A stretch of DNA of 64,000 nt from assembly GCF_000297025.1 (NCBI RefSeq), contig NZ_CAKD01000023.1, positions 186,001 to 250,000 of the forward strand, read 5' to 3'. The notes below the pieces were generated by a model. The model was not told where the DNA came from. It saw only the letters and a program-made list of their open reading frames with translations, and made no database searches. This DNA is from Lactobacillus pasteurii DSM 23907 = CRBIP 24.76 (GTDB lineage Bacteria; Bacillota; Bacilli; Lactobacillales; Lactobacillaceae). This document shows positions 55,949 through 63,221 of this stretch, in pieces. Numbering within the stretch: position 1 is the stretch's first letter; every line of letters begins with the position of its first letter. Made by a program: the position numbers and the translations under genes.

Positions 55949-56560
55949 TTAATTTTCCTCTCTAATTAATTGCCGGATCGTTTGCATGCTTACATCACAA
56001 GAAGCTAGCTCATCAGCAACCCGTTTTAGTTCTTTACCAATTAATTCTGGATTCTTGATGTTGTGTTTATACTTCATTTCATGCTCTAAACTGGCCCAAG
56101 TATCCATCGCAATCGTTCTTAATTGAATTTCCACATAATACTTTCCAGGCAAATTTCCTTCGCAGTCTGCTTCTGGCAATTCCATTTCAATAATTAGGTG
56201 ATAAGAGCGATAGCCGTTGGGTTTGGCATTAGTAATATAATCTTTCTTTTTGACAATCGTTATATCTGGCATTTGTTCAATCATATCAATGCATAGATAT
56301 ATATCATCAATAAAATTGCAAACTATTCTCAAACCAACGCTATCCTTATTAACCTTCAAAGCTGAATGAGTATTAACCGGCAAATTTTTTCTCTGACATT
56401 TTTCGATCATGCTCTCATTGCTCTTAACTCGGCCAATCAAATGTTCAAACAAACTCTGATGATGTTCTTGTTGATAGCTAGAATTTAAATTTTTGAAGCG
56501 ATCAAGCAACTCTTCCAAAATTTTATCTAAGGTTACTTGATATGGTCCATAAATATTCAT
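55949..56560 (-). CDS. Small alarmone synthetase, RelQ/YjbM type
   Basis: A 203-residue single-domain (p)ppGpp synthetase without a hydrolase domain. The RelA/SpoT synthetase motifs are present: KDSVGLRIVC (substrate loop), NAKPNGYRSYHLII, and YVEIQLRTIAMDTWASLEHE near residues 150-170. A helical C-terminus follows, as in tetrameric RelQ. ATG at 56560 has AAAGGTGA 7 bases upstream; a GTG three codons earlier overlaps that site. It is the first gene of a four-gene unit with a two-component system and OsmC. Confidence 0.93.
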   Translation of the reverse strand: MNIYGPYQVTLDKILEELLDRFKNLNSSYQQEHHQSLFEHLIGRVKSNESMIEKCQRKNLPVNTHSALKVNKDSVGLRIVCNFIDDIYLCIDMIEQMPDITIVKKKDYITNAKPNGYRSYHLIIEMELPEADCEGNLPGKYYVEIQLRTIAMDTWASLEHEMKYKHNIKNPELIGKELKRVADELASCDVSMQTIRQLIREEN

Positions 56561-56577
56561 ACTTATCACCTTTTCTA

Positions 56578-56607
56578 ATTTTATCTATTGTTGCATGATA
56601 ATTTGAA
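56578..56607 (-). promoter_or_regulatory. Candidate promoter of the alarmone synthetase operon
   Basis: TTCAAA (56602-56607), 18-base spacer, TAAAAT (56578-56583), 18 bases before the start codon. Confidence 0.4.
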
Positions 56608-56626
56608 AGTTCTGTGAACAAAAAAC

Positions 56627-56660
56627 AAAAAGTTTGGAATAAAATCATTCCAAACTTTTT
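56627..56660 (-). terminator. Terminator after the 152-residue orphan gene
   Basis: A perfect 14-bp stem AAAAAGTTTGGAAT / ATTCCAAACTTTTT with a 6-base loop. Confidence 0.85.
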
Positions 56661-56663
56661 GAA

Positions 56664-57122
56664 CTACTTATTATTAGCAATCAATGTATTGAAACTTTCA
56701 TTAGTTTCTACGATTTTACCCATTATGACGTTAATCCAATTATTCAACTTGTCATTGTCATAATTAGCAAGTCCACCTTCAGTAGAGCCGATAGCAGCAA
56801 TGCCGTCATTGTAAGTCTTCATTTCAGATAGAAGCTTTTCGGCAAAATCCTTAGTATCTCCACCAAAGTTAGCAGCAAAATTCTTGACGTTAGAATATTC
56901 TTCAACAATTTCATTGAAAACTTGAACTGATTTGGCAAAGGTATCACGCATATTATCAACATCTTCTTGGGTTGGAACGGTTAATTCTTCGCCTGAAGAC
57001 AATTGGCGGTCCAATCTGACACCAATATCATTCAAGACCAAGTGTCTTTCGTATAAACGGTTCAAAAGTTTGATTCCACTTGGATTAATGGCCTCAAAAG
57101 TTACATTAATATCTTCTGACAT
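56664..57122 (-). CDS. Hypothetical 152-residue helical protein
   Basis: I do not recognise this protein. It is acidic, lacks a signal peptide and membrane segments, and looks all-helical with one longer, possibly coiled segment (EDVDNMRDTFAKSVQVFNEI). There are no cysteines or obvious catalytic motifs. TAGGTG lies before the ATG. It lies between the glnA terminator and a perfect terminator of its own, so it is a single-gene unit, and its codon use looks like its neighbours. Candidates for such proteins include stress-related or structural helical bundles; no function is claimed. Confidence 0.8.
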   Translation of the reverse strand: MSEDINVTFEAINPSGIKLLNRLYERHLVLNDIGVRLDRQLSSGEELTVPTQEDVDNMRDTFAKSVQVFNEIVEEYSNVKNFAANFGGDTKDFAEKLLSEMKTYNDGIAAIGSTEGGLANYDNDKLNNWINVIMGKIVETNESFNTLIANNK

Positions 57123-57186
57123 TTTTACACCTACTTCTTTTTTCTATCATTGTACCGTAAATTCATGTCTATTGCCCTATTTTTGC

Positions 57187-57226
57187 AAAAAAATACCAAC
57201 TTGATTTTTAAAGCAAGTTGGCATTT
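57187..57226 (-). terminator. Terminator after glnA
   Basis: Stem AAATGCCAACTTG / CAAGTTGGTATTT (one G-T pair) with a 10-base loop and seven T on the minus strand. Confidence 0.85.
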
Positions 57227-57246
57227 ATAATTATCTTTTTAAAATA

Positions 57247-58584
57247 TTAGTAACCCATGTAACGGTCTCTTTCCCAATCTGAAACTGATTGAGTGTATTG
57301 TGACCATTCGAGTTCCTTAGAATCAATAAAGCTTTGAGTCAAGTGTTCGCCAATAGCTGATTGGATCAACTTATCTTCCTTGAAGGCCTTGATAGCATTG
57401 TGAAGAGTTGACGGAAGTGGCTTAATACCACGTTCTCGTCTTTCAGCTTCAGACATTTCAAAGACGTTTGAATCGATTGGATCCATAGGCTTCTTTTGTT
57501 CCTTAATACCTTGTAAACCTGCTGTTAAGCATGCAGCAAGCAAAAGATATGGGTTAGCTGTTGGATCAGCTGAACGCATTTCCAAACGGGTATTAACTTC
57601 TTCTGCAAATGGAATTCTAACAAGTGGTGAACGGTTCTTTGAAGCCCATGAAATATAAACAGGTGCTTCAAAACCAGGAATTAATCTCTTGTAGGAATTT
57701 ACAGTTGGGTTGCCGATTGCTGTAATGGCACGTGCATGTTCCAAGATACCGTTTAAGAAGTATAATGCAGTATCTGACAAGTGGTATTCATTGTCTGGTG
57801 AATAGAAGGCATTCTTCTTGCCTTTGAATAGGGACATGTTAGTGTGCATACCGTTACCAGCTTGGCCTTCAACAGGCTTTGCCATAAAGGTTGCAAACAA
57901 GCCGTGTTTTCTAGCGATTTCGCGAACAACCATCTTAAATGTTTGAACACGGTCAGCAGTAGTTAAAGCGTCATCAAATCTAAAGTCGATTTCTTGTTGG
58001 CCATCACCAACTTCGTGGTGAGCAGCTTCAACTTCAAAACCAATGCTTTCCAAAGTTTCAACAATATCGCGACGGCATCTTGCGCCTTCATCATCGCTAG
58101 TCATATCAAAGTATGAAGCGTGATCTGGAACTTCAGTAGTCCAGTTTCCTGATTCACTAAGCTTGAACAAGTGGAATTCAGCTTCAAAACCGATATCAAA
58201 ATCAGTGAAGCCCATTTCTTCCATTTCTTTCAAAACTCGCTTCAAATTGTTTCTTGGGTCACCTTCAAAAGGCGTACCATCAGTCTTGTGAACTGAACAA
58301 ACTAAACGGCCGATCTTGCCACCACGTTCATCAGTCCATGGCAAAACTGCCCAAGTTGAAAAGTCTGGGTACAAAACCATGTCACTTTCTTCCAAACGAA
58401 CAAAGCCGTCAATTGAAGAACCATCAAATTTGATATCATTTGCCAATACCTTGTCAAGTTGGCTCTTAGGAACTTCAACTGCCTTAGAAGTACCATTGAT
58501 ATCAGTGAATGACAATCTTAAAAAGCGAACATCGTTTTCTTCAACACTTTTTCTAATTTCATCTGCAGTAACTGTTTTACTCAT
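57247..58584 (-). CDS. glnA: Glutamine synthetase, type I
   Basis: A 445-residue dodecameric enzyme making glutamine from glutamate, ammonia and ATP. Length and lack of an adenylylation loop fit the GSI-alpha form. Motifs: [33 protein letters not shown] (metal ligands), [11 protein letters not shown] and [21 protein letters not shown] at 58584 follows GGGTGG; a 14-codon extension is rejected. In Bacillus GS is controlled by GlnR from the gene before it; no glnR is present in that place here. Confidence 0.98.
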   Translation of the reverse strand: MSKTVTADEIRKSVEENDVRFLRLSFTDINGTSKAVEVPKSQLDKVLANDIKFDGSSIDGFVRLEESDMVLYPDFSTWAVLPWTDERGGKIGRLVCSVHKTDGTPFEGDPRNNLKRVLKEMEEMGFTDFDIGFEAEFHLFKLSESGNWTTEVPDHASYFDMTSDDEGARCRRDIVETLESIGFEVEAAHHEVGDGQQEIDFRFDDALTTADRVQTFKMVVREIARKHGLFATFMAKPVEGQAGNGMHTNMSLFKGKKNAFYSPDNEYHLSDTALYFLNGILEHARAITAIGNPTVNSYKRLIPGFEAPVYISWASKNRSPLVRIPFAEEVNTRLEMRSADPTANPYLLLAACLTAGLQGIKEQKKPMDPIDSNVFEMSEAERRERGIKPLPSTLHNAIKAFKEDKLIQSAIGEHLTQSFIDSKELEWSQYTQSVSDWERDRYMGY

Positions 58585-58667
58585 ATTTTTCCACCCGAAT
58601 ATAAAAGTAACTATAAATTGGTACATTCCAATAATCAGCTACCCGCCTCATATCAGAACTGTATAAT

Positions 58668-58696
58668 ACAATAGCAGAACCAAGACCAAATGTCAA
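58668..58696 (-). promoter_or_regulatory. Promoter of glnA
   Basis: Perfect TTGACA (58691-58696), 17-base spacer, TATTGT (58668-58673) with TG one base before it. The leader is about 80 bases. Confidence 0.8.
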
Positions 58697-58704
58697 AATG
58701 GTCT
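58683..58704. repeat. Inverted repeat over the glnA -35 box, possible operator
   Basis: AGACCA and its complement TGGTCT flank the -35 hexamer symmetrically (10 bases between). The repeat is too short with too big a loop for a terminator, and its placement fits a repressor site. It does not match the GlnR consensus TGTnAn7TnACA. Confidence 0.5.
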
Positions 58705-58766
58705 AATGATTTTTTGCATTCTTTATAAGTTTTTTTAAAAATATGACCGCATGATATTCGCTAAGA

Positions 58767-60014
58767 TTAATCCTTAAAGAAAGTATCCTTAACAGCATTA
58801 ATTACAGCTATCTTATCATGTGCGTAAGTCAAGCCGCCTTGCATGTAGACAGCGTAAGGTGGACGAATTGGACCATCAGCAGAAAATTCAATGGTTGATC
58901 CAGAAACAAAGCTACCGCCAGCCATGATTACCTTGTCTTCATAGCCAGGCATGTTGTAAGCTTCTGGTCTAACGAAAGAGTCAACTGGAGAATTCTTTTG
59001 AACTTCGCGAATAAATTGTTGCATCTTGTCAGGATCGTTGAAAATAATAGTTTCAATTACGTCACTGCGAGTATCCTTCCAGCTAGGGGTTACATCCATG
59101 CCCATCTTTTCAAACAAGGCAGCCGCAAAGATCATTCCCTTTTCTGCCATACCAGTAACGTTTGGTGAAAGGAAGAATCCCTGATAGAAGTCGCGCAAAT
59201 TTGTTAAAGTGGCACCTTCTTCGATACATCCTGGTGCAGTCAATGCAATCTTACTGTTTTCAACAAGTTCTTTTTTACCAACAATATAACCACCAGTCTT
59301 AGCGATACCACCACCGGCATTCTTGATCAATGATCCTGCCATAAAGTCAGCACCATATTCTGTTGGTTCGTGCTTTTCAGAAAATTCGCCATAGCAGTTG
59401 TCGATAAAGACTAAACTCTCAGGACTAACTTTCTTGACAAAGGCAATCATTTCCTTAATCTGATCAACCGTGAAAGTCTTTCTTGTTGAATATCCACGTG
59501 AACGTTGAATAGCAACAACCTTTGGCTTGTCTCGATTTAAAATAGTTTTTGCTTGGTCATAGTCAATCAAGCCATCTTCAGTCAATGGAACATAAGAGAA
59601 GTTTACGCCTCTTTGGGCTAAAGTTCCGCGCTTGTCAGGAGTAAGTCCAATTACCTTTTGTAAGGTGTCATATGGTATCCCTGTCAAATAAGTCAAAGTG
59701 TCCCCAGCAACTAAATTTCCGCTTAATGCAGTAAACAAGGTGTGAGTTCCTGAAACAAATTGCGGACGAACTACTGCATCTTCAGTTTGAAAGACTTCTG
59801 CATAAATTCGATCTAGCTTATCACGACCCATATCATCATCGCCGTAGCCAGTAGCACCAGTTAAGTCAGCTTCTGCAACTTCTTGATCTTGAAAAGCCTT
59901 CAAAACTTTTGCTTGATTGTACAAAATTTGGTCATCAATTTCTTTTAGCTTTGGCGCAATTTGTTCATCAACTTCTGCAACCAATTTTTGCAATTTTTCT
60001 GGGATATCAAACAT
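58767..60014 (-). CDS. PLP-dependent YnbB/methionine gamma-lyase-like protein
   Basis: A 415-residue enzyme of the Cys/Met metabolism PLP fold, annotated in databases as aluminium resistance protein. FVSGTHTLFTALSGNL binds the cofactor phosphate, FIDNCYGEFSE follows, and the Schiff-base Lys lies in GSLIKNAGGGIAKTGGYIVG. The true substrate is unknown. It overlaps miaA by 8 bases; the order miaA-ynbB-glnA matches Bacillus without ynbA and glnR. Confidence 0.9.
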   Translation of the reverse strand: MFDIPEKLQKLVAEVDEQIAPKLKEIDDQILYNQAKVLKAFQDQEVAEADLTGATGYGDDDMGRDKLDRIYAEVFQTEDAVVRPQFVSGTHTLFTALSGNLVAGDTLTYLTGIPYDTLQKVIGLTPDKRGTLAQRGVNFSYVPLTEDGLIDYDQAKTILNRDKPKVVAIQRSRGYSTRKTFTVDQIKEMIAFVKKVSPESLVFIDNCYGEFSEKHEPTEYGADFMAGSLIKNAGGGIAKTGGYIVGKKELVENSKIALTAPGCIEEGATLTNLRDFYQGFFLSPNVTGMAEKGMIFAAALFEKMGMDVTPSWKDTRSDVIETIIFNDPDKMQQFIREVQKNSPVDSFVRPEAYNMPGYEDKVIMAGGSFVSGSTIEFSADGPIRPPYAVYMQGGLTYAHDKIAVINAVKDTFFKD

Positions 60015-60927
60015 TTAACCAATCCTCCACTTTTTCAATTATTTTGGCTTCCACATCTGGATCATCTAACGAATCAAACCAAACCACCGGCAATTTATTT
60101 CTAAAGTAGGTCAATTGCCGCTTAGCGTAGCGACGCGAAGCAGACTTCAATTTTCTAACGCACTCTTCTAGGCTAGCTTTTTGCTCAAAATAAGGGAAAA
60201 ATTCCTTATAAGCAATTGCCTGCAAGACTTGATGTGCTTGATCTTTATGTTGATAAATATATTCTGCTTCTTGAAGCAAACCCTGCTCCATCATCAGGTC
60301 AACTCGTTGATTAATTCGATTATAAATTTTTTCGCGCTCGGAATTCAATCCAATTATCAAATAATCATAGCGTGGCTTGATCTGCTCTTGTTGCTTGGAA
60401 AATTTCTCCCCTGTTCGGTCAATTACCGTCAAAGCACGCAAAGCCCGTCTAGAGTCTGTTTTAGGAATTTTGTCGGCTGCATCTTGATCGCGTTTAGCTA
60501 ATTCTTGCCATAAACGTTCTGCTCCATTTTCAGCTAAAAAGTCTTCCCATTTTTGATCAACGCTTGATTCTTGCTCGGTCTTTTCTCCTAGCTGCATATC
60601 GTTTAATAGCGCATTGACATAAAAGCCTGTCCCGCCAACTAGAAAAGGCAATTTGTCCTTGCTAGAGATTTGATCGATTGCTTCCATTGCTTGATCGACA
60701 AAAATTTTTACTGAATATTCTTCAAAAACGGACTGCGTATCAACCAAATAATGCTTGACCTGCTTTTGCTCCTCAGCAGTTGCTTTGGCCGTGCCAATTG
60801 CAACTTCTTGGTAGATTTGCATTGAATCGCCCGAAATAATCTCTGCGTTCAATTTCTGAGCTAGCTTAATCGCTAAGGCAGTCTTGCCAACAGCAGTTGG
60901 GCCAATTAAGGCCAGAACTTTTTGCAT
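60007..60927 (-). CDS. miaA: tRNA dimethylallyltransferase MiaA
   Basis: A 306-residue enzyme adding dimethylallyl to A37 of tRNAs reading UNN codons. P-loop GPTAVGKTALA (about 8-18), ISGDSMQIYQEVAIGTAK, VGGTGFYVNALL and DSRRALRALTVIDRTG are diagnostic. GGGAGG precedes the ATG. It sits 19 bases beyond the rhodanese terminator with no clear promoter of its own. Confidence 0.97.
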   Translation of the reverse strand: MQKVLALIGPTAVGKTALAIKLAQKLNAEIISGDSMQIYQEVAIGTAKATAEEQKQVKHYLVDTQSVFEEYSVKIFVDQAMEAIDQISSKDKLPFLVGGTGFYVNALLNDMQLGEKTEQESSVDQKWEDFLAENGAERLWQELAKRDQDAADKIPKTDSRRALRALTVIDRTGEKFSKQQEQIKPRYDYLIIGLNSEREKIYNRINQRVDLMMEQGLLQEAEYIYQHKDQAHQVLQAIAYKEFFPYFEQKASLEECVRKLKSASRRYAKRQLTYFRNKLPVVWFDSLDDPDVEAKIIEKVEDWLNV

Positions 60928-60945
60928 AAAAACCTCCCATAGAGA

Positions 60946-60972
60946 AAAAAGCAGACACTAAGTCTGCTTTTC
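60946..60972 (-). terminator. Terminator after the rhodanese-like gene
   Basis: Stem AAAAGCAGAC / GTCTGCTTTT around TTAGT-like loop with a T run on the minus strand, starting next to the stop codon. Confidence 0.85.
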
Positions 60973-61374
60973 TTAATATTTGGATGCCTTAGTACGGCCA
61001 TCCCAACGTTCAAATCCGCCCTTGAGCCACTTAATGGTAGTAAAGCCATTCTTCTTGAGAATGCGGGCAGCTCTCATAGTGATAGTTTGAGAATCGGAAT
61101 ACAAATAAACCGGCAAATCAGCTCTTAACTCGCCGTATTGGTACTTAAGCATAGTATATGGGAGATTGCGGGCACCATCAATATGCTTACGCTTAAAGGC
61201 TTCCTTCTCTCTCAAATCAATGATTTGGGCCTTGCGCATACCTTCTTTAAATTCATCGTTAGTCAGCTCTCCGCCGATAGACTTAGCTTGAATCTTGTTC
61301 CAAGCCCAAACTGCAACAAACGCGATGATAATTGCCAATAGGATGGCGTCTAAAATTATAAGAAATTCATTCAT
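60973..61374 (-). CDS. Membrane-anchored rhodanese-like protein, catalytic Cys missing
   Basis: A 133-residue protein with one N-terminal transmembrane helix (about 4-25) and a cytoplasmic rhodanese domain (IIDLREKEAFKRKHIDGARN, then KWLKGGFERWDG). The active-site loop reads YLYSDSQTITMRAA where active rhodaneses have Cys-x-x-G-x-R, and the whole protein contains no cysteine, so sulfurtransfer is excluded. It resembles YqhL of Bacillus. It is probably a binding or scaffold domain; partner unknown. Confidence 0.88.
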   Translation of the reverse strand: MNEFLIILDAILLAIIIAFVAVWAWNKIQAKSIGGELTNDEFKEGMRKAQIIDLREKEAFKRKHIDGARNLPYTMLKYQYGELRADLPVYLYSDSQTITMRAARILKKNGFTTIKWLKGGFERWDGRTKASKY

Positions 61375-61428
61375 AAATTATTTAGCCCTTCTAAAAACTT
61401 ATACTAACTATGATACCGCTAAAACAAG

Positions 61429-61653
61429 CTATAGACCATGATTTTTTTGCTCTTTTTCGTTTCGTTCTTCAATTTCATGTTCATGTCGCAAAATTAACTT
61501 TGCGGTCAAATAATCTTGCGTATCGATCAGGCCAGATTTGTTGATATTCTCAAGTTCAATTGCCATTAATTCGATATCCCAAATTCTTTTGCCAACATGA
61601 ACTAAAATTCCATACTTCTTAAGAAGTTGTTGAACATCATATAACGTCTTCAT
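61429..61653 (-). CDS. yqgQ: YqgQ family protein (DUF910)
   Basis: A 74-residue helical protein: MKTLYDVQQLLKKYGILVHVGKR matches DUF910/YqgQ. Function unknown, possibly RNA-binding from the fold of homologues. It overlaps the gluP stop by 1 base, the conserved yqgP-yqgQ pair, and precedes the rhodanese gene by 54 bases. Confidence 0.9.
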   Translation of the reverse strand: MKTLYDVQQLLKKYGILVHVGKRIWDIELMAIELENINKSGLIDTQDYLTAKLILRHEHEIEERNEKEQKNHGL

Positions 61654-62375
61654 TACCAGCTAAGCCCCGTCATTGAAATAAACATGCCTTTTCTAAAGGT
61701 AAACACTACATAGACGATCATCAAGGCAGCCATAATTATTCTAAACTTGGTATTTTGCTTAATTGGCAACCGATCGCCTAAAACAGCAGTTGCCATAAAA
61801 CCCATCAGCAATCCGCCGATGTGACCTTGAATATCGACATTTGGCATAAAAATATCAATTGCCAAATTGATAATCGCTAAAGCTGCCGCTTGACGGCCAA
61901 AATAATTTAGCATGGCAGAAAGCGAAGAATTTGGGCTGGCGCTTGCCCGGCGTCTAGAAATAGCAATAACCGCTCCCAAAAGGCCAAATAAGGCTGTAGA
62001 AGCACCTGCACTAAGCGAATTGTCACTACCAAAGGCAAAACTCATCAAGTTACCTCCAACGCCAGATAAAAGATAAATTACCCAAAAGCGCCAATGTCCG
62101 ATTATGCTTTCAAAGTAATTGCCTAGATAAAAAATCATTACAGCATTGGAAACCAAGTGCATGATTCCTATATGCAAAAATTGGGCTGTGAATAACCGCC
62201 ACCATTGATGGCCAGCAGCTACAGCATAATTATTCATCGCACCTAGTTTCATCAAAGTAGCCGGATTCTCTGACCCACCCATAAAGGTCTCTGCTAAATA
62301 AAATCCAAGCAAGACGACTAAGATAAAGACTGTCATATAGCACGATGATAAATCTAACTTACCTCTATTATTCAT
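61653..62375 (-). CDS. gluP: Rhomboid-family intramembrane protease (GluP type)
   Basis: A 240-residue polytopic protease. The catalytic Ser126 in SAGASTALFGLLGA and His185 in GHIGGLLMG form the dyad; HLVSNAVMIFYLG is the conserved helix 2 motif. Compared with the larger Bacillus GluP it lacks the soluble N-terminal domain. Substrate unknown. The ribosome site is weak. Located between fau and yqgQ as in Bacillus. Confidence 0.95.
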   Translation of the reverse strand: MNNRGKLDLSSCYMTVFILVVLLGFYLAETFMGGSENPATLMKLGAMNNYAVAAGHQWWRLFTAQFLHIGIMHLVSNAVMIFYLGNYFESIIGHWRFWVIYLLSGVGGNLMSFAFGSDNSLSAGASTALFGLLGAVIAISRRRASASPNSSLSAMLNYFGRQAAALAIINLAIDIFMPNVDIQGHIGGLLMGFMATAVLGDRLPIKQNTKFRIIMAALMIVYVVFTFRKGMFISMTGLSW

Positions 62376-62400
62376 TATCTTTACTTTCTAAATTCTATCT

Positions 62401-62946
62401 TTAATAAGGATCGATAATTCGATCGATTTTAATATCAGTTGCCACTACTGGCCACTGAGTTTGCGGATAAAACATGATTGAATTGGCTAAAGCAACCGTT
62501 GAAGTGGGCAATTTTTCTAAAAAGCGATCATAGTAGCCTCCGCCAAAACCAAGCCGATCTCCATTTGCACTAAAGGCTAAGCCAGGCGCAATTATCAAAT
62601 CCAATTGATTCTCAATTGAGGCAGATAGATCTGCCACTTCAGCTACGCCGAATTTTGAGATTTTCAATTGGGCATCTGGGGTATATCGCTTGAAGCACAT
62701 TGTCTTATCTGAATTTGCCGTCGGCAAATAAACCGATTTTCCCATCGACCATAACTTCTCAATTATTCCTTGAGTTGACACTTCAATTGGCAGTGACCAA
62801 GTAATGCCAATTTTTTGGCTATTTAGCAATTCTGGCAACTTCAAGAGTTTATTCAATAAGATCTGATCCTCTTGTGCTTTTTGCTTTGTATTAGCGAAAT
62901 TTTTTAAAAGTTCAATCTGCTTTAGTCTTAGTTCTCTTTTTTCCAA
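62401..62946 (-). CDS. 5-formyltetrahydrofolate cyclo-ligase
   Basis: A 181-residue enzyme turning 5-formyl-THF into 5,10-methenyl-THF with ATP, so it feeds the same folate pool as FolD. The C-terminal GDRLGFGGGYYDRFLEKL is the family signature; PGLAFSANGDRLG precedes it. The TTG at 62946 is preferred because AGGTGA lies 5 bases before it; a GTG three codons earlier is part of that site. Confidence 0.93.
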   Translation of the reverse strand: MEKRELRLKQIELLKNFANTKQKAQEDQILLNKLLKLPELLNSQKIGITWSLPIEVSTQGIIEKLWSMGKSVYLPTANSDKTMCFKRYTPDAQLKISKFGVAEVADLSASIENQLDLIIAPGLAFSANGDRLGFGGGYYDRFLEKLPTSTVALANSIMFYPQTQWPVVATDIKIDRIIDPY

Positions 62947-62960
62947 TAAAATCACCTAAC

Positions 62961-62992
62961 AAAAAAATAGCAGGCATGGAACCTGCTATTTT
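62961..62992 (-). terminator. Terminator after rpmG
   Basis: An 11-bp stem AAAATAGCAGG / CCTGCTATTTT with a 7-base loop and seven T on the minus strand. Confidence 0.9.
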
Positions 62993-62999
62993 AATTTGA

Positions 63000-63149
63000 T
63001 TACTTAGTTTCACGGTGAAGAGTTGCTCGTCTTTCAACTGGGCAATACTTCTTTAAAGTTAAACGTTCCGGATGCTTACGCTTGTTCTTCTTAGATAAGT
63101 AACTTCTATCGCCACATTCGGTGCATTCCAAAATGATGTTGTCTGCCAT
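63000..63149 (-). CDS. rpmG: 50S ribosomal protein L33
   Basis: A 49-residue protein: [48 protein letters not shown]. The first pair Cys9-x-x-Cys12 is present, but the second is broken: Cys36 has Glu39 where a second Cys would sit, so the zinc ribbon is incomplete. GGTGGTGA precedes the ATG. It is placed between the PBP and folate genes, as rpmGA in Bacillus. Confidence 0.97.
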   Translation of the reverse strand: MADNIILECTECGDRSYLSKKNKRKHPERLTLKKYCPVERRATLHRETK

Positions 63150-63186
63150 TTCTTTCACCACCTACAAATTTAATTCTGACTGTATT

Positions 63187-63195
63187 AGAATAGCA
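63187..63195 (-). promoter_or_regulatory. Candidate extended -10 for rpmG
   Basis: TGCTATTCT on the minus strand (hexamer 63187-63192), about 38 bases before the rpmG start; the -35 is poor. Confidence 0.4.
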
Positions 63196-63221
63196 TTTTT
63201 TTGTCGTTTTGGCTAGCACTT

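Noticed and set aside
58691-58709. Possible GlnR box over the glnA promoter (TGTCA...).
   Set aside because: The second half does not match TnACA; a different palindrome (58683-58704) fits better.
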